Positions 8,464-17,237 of a stretch of DNA of 64,000 bases are shown piece after piece. The notes under the pieces are model-generated. The model did no database searches. It had not been told where the DNA came from and worked only from the letters and a program-made list of their open reading frames with translations. How positions within the stretch are numbered: the first letter of the stretch is position 1; every line of letters starts with the position of its first letter. Position numbers and translations under genes: made by a program. This stretch comes from CADCUY01 sp964242735 (GTDB lineage: Bacteria > Actinomycetota > Actinomycetes > Actinomycetales > Quadrisphaeraceae), in NCBI GenBank assembly GCA_964242735.1, contig CAXTAK010000017.1:17862-81861 (forward strand), read 5' to 3'.

Positions 8464-9888
8464 ATGTCATCACCGATCCGCGGCCGCCGGCCGCTGACCG
8501 CCATCGCCTTCGCCGCGGGCATCGCCGTGTTCACCGCCGGCTGCGGCGGCGCCGGCGGCGGCTCCGAGGACCCGAGCGCCACCGCCAGCGGGAGCGCCAC
8601 CCCCTCGGAGGGCGAGACGACCCCGGGCTCGGGCGAGACGATCGACGTCATCATGGTCAACAACCCGCAGATGGAGGACCTGCGGGACCTGGTGGAGGAG
8701 AACTTCACCGCCGAGACCGGCATCACCGTCAACCTGCAGGTGCTCCCGGAGAACGACGTCCGCGACACCATCCAGACCGACTTCACCCAGCAGGCCGGCC
8801 AGTACGACGTCGCCACCATCTCGAACTACGAGGTGCCGTTCTTCTCCCAGCTCGGCTTCCTCGCCAACCTCGACACGTACATCGAGGCGGACACGGAGTT
8901 CGACCAGGACGACATCCTGGCGCCCATCGCCGATGGGCTGAAGGGTGAGGACGGGTCGATCTACGGTCAGCCGTTCTACGGCGAGTCGAGCTTCCTCATG
9001 TACCGCACCGACGTGTTCGAGGAGCTCGGTCTGACGATGCCCCCGAACCCCACGTGGGACGAGGTGGCGGCCCTCGCCGAGCAGATCGACAACAAGGTGC
9101 CCTCCGCGCCCGACATGAACGGCATCTGCCTGCGCGGCCTCACCGGCTGGGGCCAGGTCTTCGCCCCGTTGACCACCGTGGTCAACACCTTCGGCGGCAC
9201 CTGGTTCGACGAGAACTTCGACGCCCAGGTCAACGCCCCCGAGTTCGTGGAGGCCACCAACTTCTACGTCGACCTCGTCACCGCGCACGGCGAGCCCGAC
9301 GCCGCCAACGCCGGCTTCACCGAGTGCCTGGCGTACACGACCGGAGGCGATGTGGCCATGTGGTACGACGCCACCTCCGCGGCGGGCTCGCTCGAGGCCG
9401 ACGACTCCCCGGTCAAGGGCAGGATGGGCTACGTCGCCGCGCCGGTGAAGGAGACCGACTCCTCCGGCTGGCTCTACAGCTGGGCGTGGGGCATCCAGGA
9501 GGCCTCCGACAACAAGGAGGCCGCGTGGGAGTTCATCTCCTGGGCCTCCTCGCAGGAGTACGAGGAGCTCGTCGCCGAGGAGCTCGGCTGGGCCCGCGTG
9601 CCCGCCGGCAAGCGCCAGTCCACGTACGACAACCCGGAGTACCAGGAGGCCGCCGCGGCCTTCTACCAGCCGACGGTGGACGCGATCACCGCCGCCGACC
9701 CGCTGAACCCCGGCGTGCAGCCCCGCCCGGCGCCCGGCATCCAGTTCGTGGCCATCCCCGAGTTCTCCGGCATGGCGCAGGAGGTCTCCGCGCAGGTCAG
9801 CGCCGCCATCGCCGGGCAGACCACGGTCGAGGAGGCCCTGGACCAGGGCCAGACGCTGGCACAGGCCGCGGGGGACGCCAACAAGTAG
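8464..9888 (+). CDS. ABC sugar/polyol transporter substrate-binding lipoprotein
   Basis: Extracellular solute-binding protein of family 1, held to the membrane by a lipid anchor. The N-terminus has arginines, a hydrophobic core and the lipobox FTAGC (Cys at about residue 23), followed by a Gly/Ser/Thr-rich linker and the binding fold (about 60-450) with MVNNPQMEDL, QYDVATISNYEVPFF and an aromatic-rich GWLYSWAWGIQ region that probably lines the sugar site. The 474 residues are normal for the family. ATG 8464 follows GAGAGAAGGACC. The next two genes are the permeases. Ligand most likely a polyol, judged only from the neighbouring dehydrogenases. Confidence 0.92.
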   Translation: MSSPIRGRRPLTAIAFAAGIAVFTAGCGGAGGGSEDPSATASGSATPSEGETTPGSGETIDVIMVNNPQMEDLRDLVEENFTAETGITVNLQVLPENDVRDTIQTDFTQQAGQYDVATISNYEVPFFSQLGFLANLDTYIEADTEFDQDDILAPIADGLKGEDGSIYGQPFYGESSFLMYRTDVFEELGLTMPPNPTWDEVAALAEQIDNKVPSAPDMNGICLRGLTGWGQVFAPLTTVVNTFGGTWFDENFDAQVNAPEFVEATNFYVDLVTAHGEPDAANAGFTECLAYTTGGDVAMWYDATSAAGSLEADDSPVKGRMGYVAAPVKETDSSGWLYSWAWGIQEASDNKEAAWEFISWASSQEYEELVAEELGWARVPAGKRQSTYDNPEYQEAAAAFYQPTVDAITAADPLNPGVQPRPAPGIQFVAIPEFSGMAQEVSAQVSAAIAGQTTVEEALDQGQTLAQAAGDANK

Positions 9889-9931
9889 TCGTCGGCTCCC
9901 TCCGCGGAGTAGACAGGTCGTCTCCAGCACC

Positions 9932-9980
9932 GCGCCCCGCCCCGCCCCGACCGCACCAGCGGCGGGGCGGGGCGGGGCGC
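9932..9980 (+). terminator. 17-bp perfect GC stem-loop between binding-protein and permease genes
   Basis: The arms GCGCCCCGCCCCGCCCC (9932-9948) and its exact complement (9964-9980) enclose a 15-base loop. There is no U-tract. In binding-protein-dependent operons such hairpins attenuate read-through and protect upstream mRNA, keeping binding protein in excess over permeases; that role is inferred. The 3' arm has three GGGG runs and could also form G-quadruplex structure. Confidence 0.75.
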
Positions 9981-10000
9981 CCGGGAAGAAGGTGTCCAGC

Positions 10001-10987
10001 ATGACCTCCACGACCGCCCGACCGGGGCCGGCGCCGGACCTGACCCCGGAGCAGGCGACGACCTACCAGCCACCGCCGGGCGAGCTGGCGCGCAGCAGGC
10101 GTGAGGCCCGGCGCCGCCGGATCCCCCTGCTCCCCGCTCTCGTCTTCGTCATCGCGACGACGCAGCTGCCCTTCCTGGCGACCCTGGTCATCTCGTTCAG
10201 GGACTACCGGGCGCTGCGCCCCGACCAGGCGGGCTGGGCCGGTCTCGACAACTACGTGCAGGTCTTCACCAACCCAGCCATCCGCATGGCGGTCGTGACG
10301 ACCATCCTGCTGACCGCCACCGTCGTCATCGTCAGCCTCGTGCTGGGCACGCTCATCGCCCTCCTGCTCGACCGCAGGTTCTTCGGCCGCGGTGCGGTGC
10401 GCACGATGATGATCGCGCCGTTCCTCATCGTGCCGGTGGCAGCCGCCCTGCTGTGGAAGCACGCGCTGTTCAACCCCTCCTACGGGCTGTTCAACGGACT
10501 GATCACCGCGGTGTGGCGGCTGTTCGGCTCCGACAGCCCTCCCCAGGTGGCGTGGCTGAGCGAGGCCCCGCTGCTGTCGATCGAGCTCGCGCTGATCTGG
10601 CAGTGGACGCCGTTCATGATGCTGATCCTGCTCGCGGGCCTGCAGTCCAAGCCCGGCGACGTCGTCGAGGCGGCCCGCATGGACGGCGCCGGGAGCTTCC
10701 AGATCTTCCGGTACATCACCTTCCCCCACCTGCGCCGCTACCTGGAGCTGGGCGGGCTGCTGGGTGCCATCTACATCGTGCAGAACTTCGACGCCGTCTT
10801 CACCATCACCGCTGGCGCGCTCGGTACGGCGAACCTGCCGTACACGATCTACGCCACGTTCTTCCAGCGCCAGGACTACGGGCTGGCCAGCGCGCAGGGC
10901 GTGGTCGTCGTCATCGGCACCATCATCATCGCCACGTTCGCGCTGCGGACCGTCTCATCCCTGTTCGACGAGGAGAACGCCCGATGA
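10001..10987 (+). CDS. ABC sugar permease (MalF-type)
   Basis: Inner-membrane component of the importer. After a basic N-terminus, the protein has about six membrane helices (the first near residues 39-61, others spread to residue 320) and the EAA loop EAARMDGAGSFQIFRYITFP that docks on the ATPase. ATG 10001 follows GAAGGTG; an in-frame GTG at 9992 would add three residues. The stop overlaps the next start by ATGA. At 328 residues it matches MalF-type permeases of carbohydrate importers. No ATP-binding subunit gene is present in this operon. Confidence 0.92.
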   Translation: MTSTTARPGPAPDLTPEQATTYQPPPGELARSRREARRRRIPLLPALVFVIATTQLPFLATLVISFRDYRALRPDQAGWAGLDNYVQVFTNPAIRMAVVTTILLTATVVIVSLVLGTLIALLLDRRFFGRGAVRTMMIAPFLIVPVAAALLWKHALFNPSYGLFNGLITAVWRLFGSDSPPQVAWLSEAPLLSIELALIWQWTPFMMLILLAGLQSKPGDVVEAARMDGAGSFQIFRYITFPHLRRYLELGGLLGAIYIVQNFDAVFTITAGALGTANLPYTIYATFFQRQDYGLASAQGVVVVIGTIIIATFALRTVSSLFDEENAR

Positions 10988-11904
10988 GCACCGTGAGCGA
11001 GCCGACGTCCACGTCCACGAACCCCGCGGTGGCTGCGACGTCCTTCAAGGCCCCGCGGCCCAACAAGCGGCGCGGCGGGGTGGAGAGGAAGGACAACCCG
11101 CTGTGGGGCGTCCTCGCCTGGGCCATCGGGCTGCTGTTCGTGGCGCCCGTGGTGTGGATGGTGCTCACCTCCTTCCACTCCGAGGTGGACGCCGCGACGA
11201 ACCCGCCGTCGGTCTTCGCGCCGCTGACGCTGGACGGCTACCGCACCTTCTTCGGCGTCACGGGCGGCAGCGAGCCGTGGCCGCCGCTGATCAACTCCCT
11301 CACCGCGTCGGTGGTCTCCACCGCGCTGGTGCTGGTGCTGGCGATCCCGGCGGCGTACGCGCTGTCGATCAAGCCGGTGGAGAAGTGGACCGACGTCCTG
11401 TTCTTCTTCCTCTCCACGAAGTTCCTGCCCATCGTGGCGGGGCTGCTCCCGCTGTTCCTGTTCGCCCGCTTCACCCAGACCCTCGACAACATCGGCCTGC
11501 TCATCGTGCTGTACACCTCGATGAACCTGCCGATCGCGGTGTGGATGATGCGCTCCTTCCTCGCGGAGGTGCCGGTGGAGATGCTCGAGGCCGCGCAGCT
11601 GGACGGCGCCGGGCTGATCACCCTGCTGCGCCGGGTCGTCGCCCCCGTCGCCCTGCCGGGCATCGCGGCGACCGCGTTGATCTGCTTCATCTTCAGCTGG
11701 AACGAGCTGCTCCTGGCCCGCACGCTCACGTCCACGGTGGCGGGCACCGCGCCGAGCTTCCTCACCGGCTTCGCGACCAGTCAGGGGCTGTTCCTCGCCC
11801 AGGTCTGCGCCGCGGCGTTCGTGGTGTCCCTGCCCGTGCTCATCGCCGGCTTCGCCGCGCAGGACAAGCTCGTCCAAGGCCTGTCCCTCGGGGCGGTGAA
11901 GTGA
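10984..11904 (+). CDS. ABC sugar permease (MalG-type)
   Basis: Second membrane component, 306 residues. A polar, basic N-terminal tail of about 40 residues precedes six predicted helices; the EAA loop is EAAQLDGAGLITLLRRVVAP (about residues 201-220). ATG 10984 overlaps the stop of the MalF-type gene (ATGA), implying translational coupling and equal amounts. It ends QGLSLGAVK, the usual MalG-type C-terminus. Many actinobacteria energise several such sugar importers with one shared MsiK-type ATPase encoded elsewhere, which would explain the missing subunit here. Confidence 0.92.
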   Translation: MSTVSEPTSTSTNPAVAATSFKAPRPNKRRGGVERKDNPLWGVLAWAIGLLFVAPVVWMVLTSFHSEVDAATNPPSVFAPLTLDGYRTFFGVTGGSEPWPPLINSLTASVVSTALVLVLAIPAAYALSIKPVEKWTDVLFFFLSTKFLPIVAGLLPLFLFARFTQTLDNIGLLIVLYTSMNLPIAVWMMRSFLAEVPVEMLEAAQLDGAGLITLLRRVVAPVALPGIAATALICFIFSWNELLLARTLTSTVAGTAPSFLTGFATSQGLFLAQVCAAAFVVSLPVLIAGFAAQDKLVQGLSLGAVK

Positions 11905-11923
11905 TCGGCGGAGTCGCGCGGCG

Positions 11924-12964
11924 ATGAGGGCCGCCGTGATGACCGGCCCGGGGCGGGTGGAGGTCACCGAGGTCCCCGACCCCACCCCGGGCCCGCTCGA
12001 CGTCGTCGTGGAGGTCGCGGCCGCCGGCATCTGCGGCACCGACCTGCACCTCCTGGCCGGTGAGCTCGAGAGCCTGCCGGTGATCCCCGGGCACGAGTTC
12101 TCCGGCACCGTGGTCGCGGTGGGCTCGGACGTCGCCGCGACGGCGAGCCGCGTGGCCGTCGGGGACCGGGTGGCCGTCGACCCGTCCCTGTACTGCTACC
12201 GGTGCTACCAGTGCCGGCGCGGGCGGGAGAACCTGTGCGAGGACTGGGGCGGGGTCGGGGTCTCCACCGACGGCGCCGCCGCGCAGTTCGCGGTCGCCCC
12301 GGCGGCGGGGGCGGTGGTGCTGCCCGAGCACCTCGCCGGCGACGCGGCCCTGCAGTCGGCGGCGCTGATCGAGCCGCTGTCGTGCGCGATCCACGGCCTC
12401 GACGTCCTCACCCAGCACGCCGGCAGCGGCACCGGAGCCCTCGGCGCCCACGTGCTCCTCTACGGCGCGGGCACCATGGGCCTCATGCTGACGCAGCTGG
12501 CGCAGCGCACCGGCGCGGCGAGCGTGGACGTCGTCGACCTCAACACCGAGCGGCTCACCGTCGCCGCCTCGTTGGGGGCCACCGCCACCGCCACCACCGC
12601 GGAGGAGCTCGCCGGTGCCCGCGGGCCGCGCGGCTGGGACGTGGTCATCGACGCCACCGGGCACCCCGGCGCCGTCCAGGACGGGCTGGGTCGTGTCGGC
12701 GTCGGCGGCACCCACCTGCAGTTCGGCGTCCCCTCGCCCTCCGCGCGGGTCACCATCGAGCCGTACCGGATCTACCGACAGGAGATCACCATCACCGGGT
12801 CCATGGCCGTCAAGCGCTCCTTCGAGCGGGCGGCGGAGCTGTTCGCCGCCGGCGCGATCGACCCGGGCGTGCTCATCACCGACCGGGTGCCGCTGGAGGA
12901 CTACCCCGCCGCCATCGAGGCCGTGGCCGCCGGGCGCGGGCGCAAGGTGCTGGTGCTGCCGTGA
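11924..12964 (+). CDS. zinc-dependent medium-chain alcohol/polyol dehydrogenase
   Basis: Oxidises a sugar alcohol with NAD(P). The 346-residue chain has the catalytic zinc ligands in AGICGTDLH (Cys and Asp/His near residue 37) and PGHEFSG (His-Glu near 61), four structural-zinc cysteines in YCYRCYQCRRGRENLC (about 88-103), and a Rossmann motif LLYGAGTMGLM near 180. The nearest described families are sorbitol and threonine dehydrogenases. ATG 11924 lies 19 bases after the permease stop, so it belongs to the transport operon, and its stop overlaps the next dehydrogenase. Two dehydrogenases together suggest that two polyols, or two steps, are handled. Confidence 0.9.
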   Translation: MRAAVMTGPGRVEVTEVPDPTPGPLDVVVEVAAAGICGTDLHLLAGELESLPVIPGHEFSGTVVAVGSDVAATASRVAVGDRVAVDPSLYCYRCYQCRRGRENLCEDWGGVGVSTDGAAAQFAVAPAAGAVVLPEHLAGDAALQSAALIEPLSCAIHGLDVLTQHAGSGTGALGAHVLLYGAGTMGLMLTQLAQRTGAASVDVVDLNTERLTVAASLGATATATTAEELAGARGPRGWDVVIDATGHPGAVQDGLGRVGVGGTHLQFGVPSPSARVTIEPYRIYRQEITITGSMAVKRSFERAAELFAAGAIDPGVLITDRVPLEDYPAAIEAVAAGRGRKVLVLP

Positions 12965-14073
12965 GCGCCACCACCCGGTTCGTGCGCGCCCTGCCCGGGC
13001 GCCTGGTCGTCGAGACCGGGCCGCTGCCGGAGCCCGGGCCCGGCGAGGCCCTGATCCGCAGCGTCTACGTGGGGGTGTGCGGCTCGGACCTGCACGCCGT
13101 CGCCGGGCACCACCCGTTCGTGCCCCTGCCCTACCGGCCGGGTCACGAGGTCGTCGGCGTGGTCGAGGCCCTGGGCGAGGTCGTCGGGGGTGACGTCACG
13201 AGTGGCGCTGGCCGGGCGCCCAGCGCTGGCGCGGCCACCGGCAGCGGCCCGGCGACGGTGTCGGTGGGTGACCGCGTGGTGGTCGAGCCGACCCTGTACT
13301 GCGGGCGCTGCAAGCAGTGCCGCCGCGGGGTGGTCAACCTCTGCGAGGAGCTGGACTTCTTCGGGTGCGGGCACCCGCAGGGCGGGATGGGCGAGCGCTC
13401 CACGATCCGCACCGACCGCCTCCACGTGCTCCCCGGTGCGGTGACCGATCTGCAGGCCGCGCTGGTGGAACCGCTGTCGACCCCGGTGCACGCCGTGCGC
13501 CTGGCCTCGGGGGCCCGCCCCGGCGAGCAGCCCGACCTGTCGGGGGCCGCGGTCGTGGTCATCGGCGCCGGCACCATCGGGCTGCTGGTGCTGGCCGCCG
13601 CCCGGTACCACGGTGCGGAGCGGATCGTGGTCACCGACGTGCTGCCCGCCAAGCGGGAGCGGGCGCTGCGCCTGGGCGCCACCGCGGTGGTGGACGCCGC
13701 GGGGCCCGACGTCGCCGGCGCCGCCCGGGGAGCGCTGGGGGAGAGCGCCGACGTGGTCTTCGACTGCGTCGCGGTGCAGGCCACGCTCGACCAGGCGATC
13801 GCCATGGCCGACAAGGGCGGCACCGTCGTCGTCGTCGGGGTGCCGGCGCGGCCGGTGACCGTGCCGCTGCCGCTGGTGCAGGACCACCAGGTGCGCGTGC
13901 AGGGCAGCGCCACCTACCTCGCGGAGGACTACGCCGTCGCCATCGCCATGGTCACTGCGGGTGCCGCGGACCCCGAGGAGCTGATCACCCACGTGAGCAC
14001 CCTCGACGACGTCGACGGCGCCTTCGCGGCGGCGCGCAGCGGGGAGCACATCAAGGTCCTCATCGGGCTGTGA
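12961..14073 (+). CDS. zinc-dependent medium-chain dehydrogenase (second)
   Basis: A 370-residue relative of the preceding enzyme: GVCGSDLHA and PGHEVVG carry the catalytic zinc residues, YCGRCKQCRRGVVNLC the structural zinc, and VIGAGTIGLL the nucleotide-binding turn. Between the catalytic histidine region and SVGDRVVVEP there is an unusual low-complexity insert of about 20 residues rich in Ala, Gly and Ser (near residue 80), absent from the upstream paralogue. GTG 12961 overlaps the previous stop. Last gene of the operon. The substrate is unknown; galactitol, sorbitol or threitol type dehydrogenases all share these features. Confidence 0.88.
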   Translation: MSATTRFVRALPGRLVVETGPLPEPGPGEALIRSVYVGVCGSDLHAVAGHHPFVPLPYRPGHEVVGVVEALGEVVGGDVTSGAGRAPSAGAATGSGPATVSVGDRVVVEPTLYCGRCKQCRRGVVNLCEELDFFGCGHPQGGMGERSTIRTDRLHVLPGAVTDLQAALVEPLSTPVHAVRLASGARPGEQPDLSGAAVVVIGAGTIGLLVLAAARYHGAERIVVTDVLPAKRERALRLGATAVVDAAGPDVAGAARGALGESADVVFDCVAVQATLDQAIAMADKGGTVVVVGVPARPVTVPLPLVQDHQVRVQGSATYLAEDYAVAIAMVTAGAADPEELITHVSTLDDVDGAFAAARSGEHIKVLIGL

Positions 14074-14134
14074 ACGGCCGGTCGGGGCGGCTGTCACCCC
14101 CGCCTGAGATGCTGCCGCCGTGGGAGAGGGAGTC

Positions 14135-15916
14135 GTGAGCCGAGCGCGCGCCGTGATCGACCAGGACGCCGTCTTCCGCTCCCTCCCCACCGCGTACCTG
14201 CTGATGGACCTCGACCTGGTGATCGTCGACGCGAACCAGGCCTACCTCACCACGGTGGGCCGCCCGCTCGAGGAGCTCGTCGGCTGCCCCGTCTTCGAGG
14301 CCTTCCCCGGGGAGGCGGAGCAGATGGACGAGCTGCGTGCCTCGTTCCAGCGGGCGCGCGACACCGCCCGGTCCGACCCGATGCCCCTGTTCCACTACGC
14401 CATCCCCGACGGGGAGGGGTTCACCGACCGCTACTGGTCGCTGATCAGCGTGCCGGTCCTGGACCGGGACGGGCAGGTGGTCCTGGTGGCGCAGCGCGTG
14501 GAGGACGTCACGGACTTCGTGCGCGAGCGCCGGGCCGGCGAGGAGGTCCGCGAGCGGGGGCGCGACTACCAGCGCCGCTTCGAGCGCGCCGAGGCCGACC
14601 TCTTCGCCCGCGTCGAAGAGCTGCGCACCGCCCGTGAGGCCGAGGAGCTCGCCGGGCGGCGTCTGGCGGGCCTGGCCGAGGTGGCCCTGCACCTCGCCGA
14701 CGCGGAGAGCGTGGAGGAGCTCGTCGGGGTGATCCTCGAGCGCGGCCTGCCTGTGCTGGGCGCCGGCGGCGCCGCCGTCGCGGTGCGCACCGCGGGCAGC
14801 GACGTCCTCGACGTCACCATGACCGGGCTGGGCGGCGCCTCGCGCGTGTACCGCGCGCTGCCCCTCGACGGACCGCTCCCGGCGTCCGTCGCTGCCCGCG
14901 GCGGCGTGGTGCTGGTGCCCGACGAGGTGGCGGCCGCGCGCATCGAGGGGCTGGCGGAGGCCCACGCCCTCGCTGGCGTCGTCGCCGGGGCCGCGCTGCC
15001 CCTGCAGATCGGTCGCCGCCTGCTCGGCTCCCTGTACGCCGGGTGGCCCACCGCCCGCACCTTCCCCCCGGACGAGCTGGAGCTCCTGCGGGCCTTCGCC
15101 GCCCAGAGCGCGCAGGCCCTGGACCGCGTGCGGGTCCGCCAGGCCGAGCGGCAGGCCGCGCTGCGCTCCCAGCGGCTGTCGGAGACCCTGCAGCGCAGCC
15201 TGCTGACGCCACCGCCGCAGTCCGATGACGTGGTGATCGCCGTGCGCTACCAGCCCGCGGCCACGCTCGCCCTGGTCGGCGGCGACTGGTACGACGCCTT
15301 CGTCACCCCCAGCGGCGGGACCAGCCTGGTCATCGGCGACGTCTCCGGGCACGACCGCGACGCCGCCGCGGTGATGGGGCAGCTGCGCAACGTGCTGCGC
15401 GGGGTGTCGCAGACCCTCGGGGAGCCGCCGGCGGCGGTCCTGTCGGGCCTGGACGGCGCGGTGCACCGCCTCGACCTGGACCTGCTGGCCACGATGCTCC
15501 TCGGTGAGCTGGAGCGGCGCAGCCCCCGCCTGCCGGGGCGTGCACCGCGGTGGCGGTTCACCTGGTCCAACGCCGGCCACCCCCCGCTGCTGGTGGTGCG
15601 CGCCAACGGGGCTGCCGAGCTCCTCAGCGGAGAGACCGACCTGCTCATCGGCCTCGACCCCGAGACCGAGCGCCACGACGCCTCCGTCGACCTCCGCTCG
15701 GGCGACACCGTGGTGCTGTACACCGACGGCCTCGTCGAGCGGCGCGGTGAGTCCCTCGACGTCGGGCTCGAGCGCCTGCGTGCGGCGGCCGCCGGGGTGG
15801 TGGACCGTGACGCCGAGGCGTGGTGCGACGCGCTGCTGGGCGCGTTCGGCCACGACCCGGACGACGACATCGCGCTGCTGGTGGTGCAGGTGCGCGCACC
15901 GGGCGGCTCGACGTAG
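14135..15916 (+). CDS. PAS-GAF-SpoIIE (PP2C) serine phosphatase
   Basis: Signalling phosphatase of the RsbU/RsbP type, which usually dephosphorylates an anti-sigma-factor antagonist. A PAS domain (about 8-125) is followed by a coiled-coil linker (125-175), a GAF domain (about 180-325) and the PP2C domain (345-590). The metal-binding acidic residues are visible in GGDWYDAF, IGDVSGHDRDAA, VLYTDGLVERR and DDDIALLVVQ, so it should be active. GTG 14135 has GAGAGGGAG just upstream; GTG 14120 is an alternative. No antagonist or anti-sigma gene is adjacent. It interrupts an otherwise metabolic stretch. The sensed signal may be redox or a ligand in the PAS/GAF domains. Confidence 0.88.
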   Translation: MSRARAVIDQDAVFRSLPTAYLLMDLDLVIVDANQAYLTTVGRPLEELVGCPVFEAFPGEAEQMDELRASFQRARDTARSDPMPLFHYAIPDGEGFTDRYWSLISVPVLDRDGQVVLVAQRVEDVTDFVRERRAGEEVRERGRDYQRRFERAEADLFARVEELRTAREAEELAGRRLAGLAEVALHLADAESVEELVGVILERGLPVLGAGGAAVAVRTAGSDVLDVTMTGLGGASRVYRALPLDGPLPASVAARGGVVLVPDEVAAARIEGLAEAHALAGVVAGAALPLQIGRRLLGSLYAGWPTARTFPPDELELLRAFAAQSAQALDRVRVRQAERQAALRSQRLSETLQRSLLTPPPQSDDVVIAVRYQPAATLALVGGDWYDAFVTPSGGTSLVIGDVSGHDRDAAAVMGQLRNVLRGVSQTLGEPPAAVLSGLDGAVHRLDLDLLATMLLGELERRSPRLPGRAPRWRFTWSNAGHPPLLVVRANGAAELLSGETDLLIGLDPETERHDASVDLRSGDTVVLYTDGLVERRGESLDVGLERLRAAAAGVVDRDAEAWCDALLGAFGHDPDDDIALLVVQVRAPGGST

Positions 15917-16196
15917 CACCGCGGCGTCGTCCACCTGACGCCTCACCGCCTGCAGGGGTCGCGCCCCTCCGGGTCAGGTCCGCGGGCTCGTGTCAGGACC
16001 ACGTCCCGCCTGAGCGGAGCGAGGACCCGACACCCGGCGACGCTGCCAGCGGGAGGGCCCGAGGGCGGCGCGCGGGTCGATGGCGGTCACCACCCACGCA
16101 CCTCTCGACCACCGCGGACACCGCTGTGACCCGAGCGGGGCGGGCTCCTGCGGCCGGCGGGGTGGATCGGTGGTGGTGCCGCTGCGCGCAGCGCGG

Positions 16197-17237
16197 TCAG
16201 GAGCTCGCCGGCTCGGTCAGCACCAGGTCGCGCTCGACGGGCCCGATGCGCACCTCGGCGGGTGCGTCGGCGAGGGTGAACAGGGTGCCGGCGCTGCCCA
16301 CCGCGGCCGCGCCCCAGCGGACCGCCGCGCGCAGCCGGTCGCGGCTGTCACCGGTGGCGGACAGGTACCCGGCCAGGAGGGCGTCACCGGCGCCGACGGT
16401 GCTCAGCACCCGGGACGCGCGGGCGGTGGCGTGCAGCGCGCGGTCCCCGCCGCCGGCGGCCCCCTCGAGCAGCACCGCGCCGTCTGCGCCGAGGCTGACC
16501 AGCACCGCACCCGCGCCCGCGCCGCGCAGGGCGCGGGCGGCGTCCACGCAGTCGCCCAGGGTGCGCAGCCCCATCCCGGTGACCCCGGCGAGCTCCTCGG
16601 CGTTGGGCTTGACCAGATCAGGTCGCGCGGGCAGCGACGCGGCCAGGGCCGCCCCGGAGGCGTCGACGACCACGGGGAGCCCCCGGTCGTGGCCCAGGCG
16701 CACGACCTGGGCGTGGAGGTCGCCGGGGGCTCCGGGGGGCAGGCTCCCGCAGGTGGCGAGCCACGGGGCGCCGGCGCTGCCCGCGCCGGTGGTGCTCCCG
16801 GTGGTGCCCGTGCCGGTGGCGCCGGGATCGCCGCTGGTGTCGCCGTCCACGGCGTCAGTGGTGGCGGTGAGCAGCGCCGCCACCTCGGACGCCACCAGGG
16901 CCGGGCCGGGCTCGTTCACCTTGGTGACCGTGCCGTCCGGTTCGACGAGGCTGGTGTTGGTGCGCACGTCACCGGCCACCGGCACCACCCGCAGGTGCAG
17001 GCGCCCGCCCGCCGCCTCCCCGGCGAGCAGCTCGACGAGCAGCGCCCCGGTGGGCCCTCCCACCGGCAGCACCGCGACCGCGTCGTGCCCCTGGCGCGCC
17101 AGGGCCAGGGCCACGTTCAGGCCCTTGCCGCTGGGCTCGACGGAGCGGGGGACCGCGCGCAGGACGCCACCGCGGACCAGGGCCGGCACGGTCGCGGTGC
17201 GGTCCAGGCTCGGGTTGGGCGTGAGGGTGACGATCAC
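16197..17237 (-). CDS. PfkB-family 1-phosphofructokinase / tagatose-6-phosphate kinase-like
   Basis: Adds a phosphate to a sugar phosphate in the cytoplasm. The N-terminus TLTPNPSLDRT and the SGKGLNVALALARQG segment are hallmarks of the 1-phosphofructokinase branch, and the C-terminal VGAGDALLAGYL carries the PfkB catalytic aspartate. The 346-residue length is slightly longer than usual because of a Gly/Thr-rich insert near residue 150. GTG 17237 overlaps the FGGY kinase stop (GTGA). With the FGGY kinase and the divergent class II aldolase it makes a plausible ketose to bisphosphate to triose route; whether the substrate is fructose-1-phosphate or tagatose-6-phosphate cannot be decided. A longer frame reading through the FGGY gene is not real. 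Confidence 0.85.
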   Translation of the reverse strand: MIVTLTPNPSLDRTATVPALVRGGVLRAVPRSVEPSGKGLNVALALARQGHDAVAVLPVGGPTGALLVELLAGEAAGGRLHLRVVPVAGDVRTNTSLVEPDGTVTKVNEPGPALVASEVAALLTATTDAVDGDTSGDPGATGTGTTGSTTGAGSAGAPWLATCGSLPPGAPGDLHAQVVRLGHDRGLPVVVDASGAALAASLPARPDLVKPNAEELAGVTGMGLRTLGDCVDAARALRGAGAGAVLVSLGADGAVLLEGAAGGGDRALHATARASRVLSTVGAGDALLAGYLSATGDSRDRLRAAVRWGAAAVGSAGTLFTLADAPAEVRIGPVERDLVLTEPASS

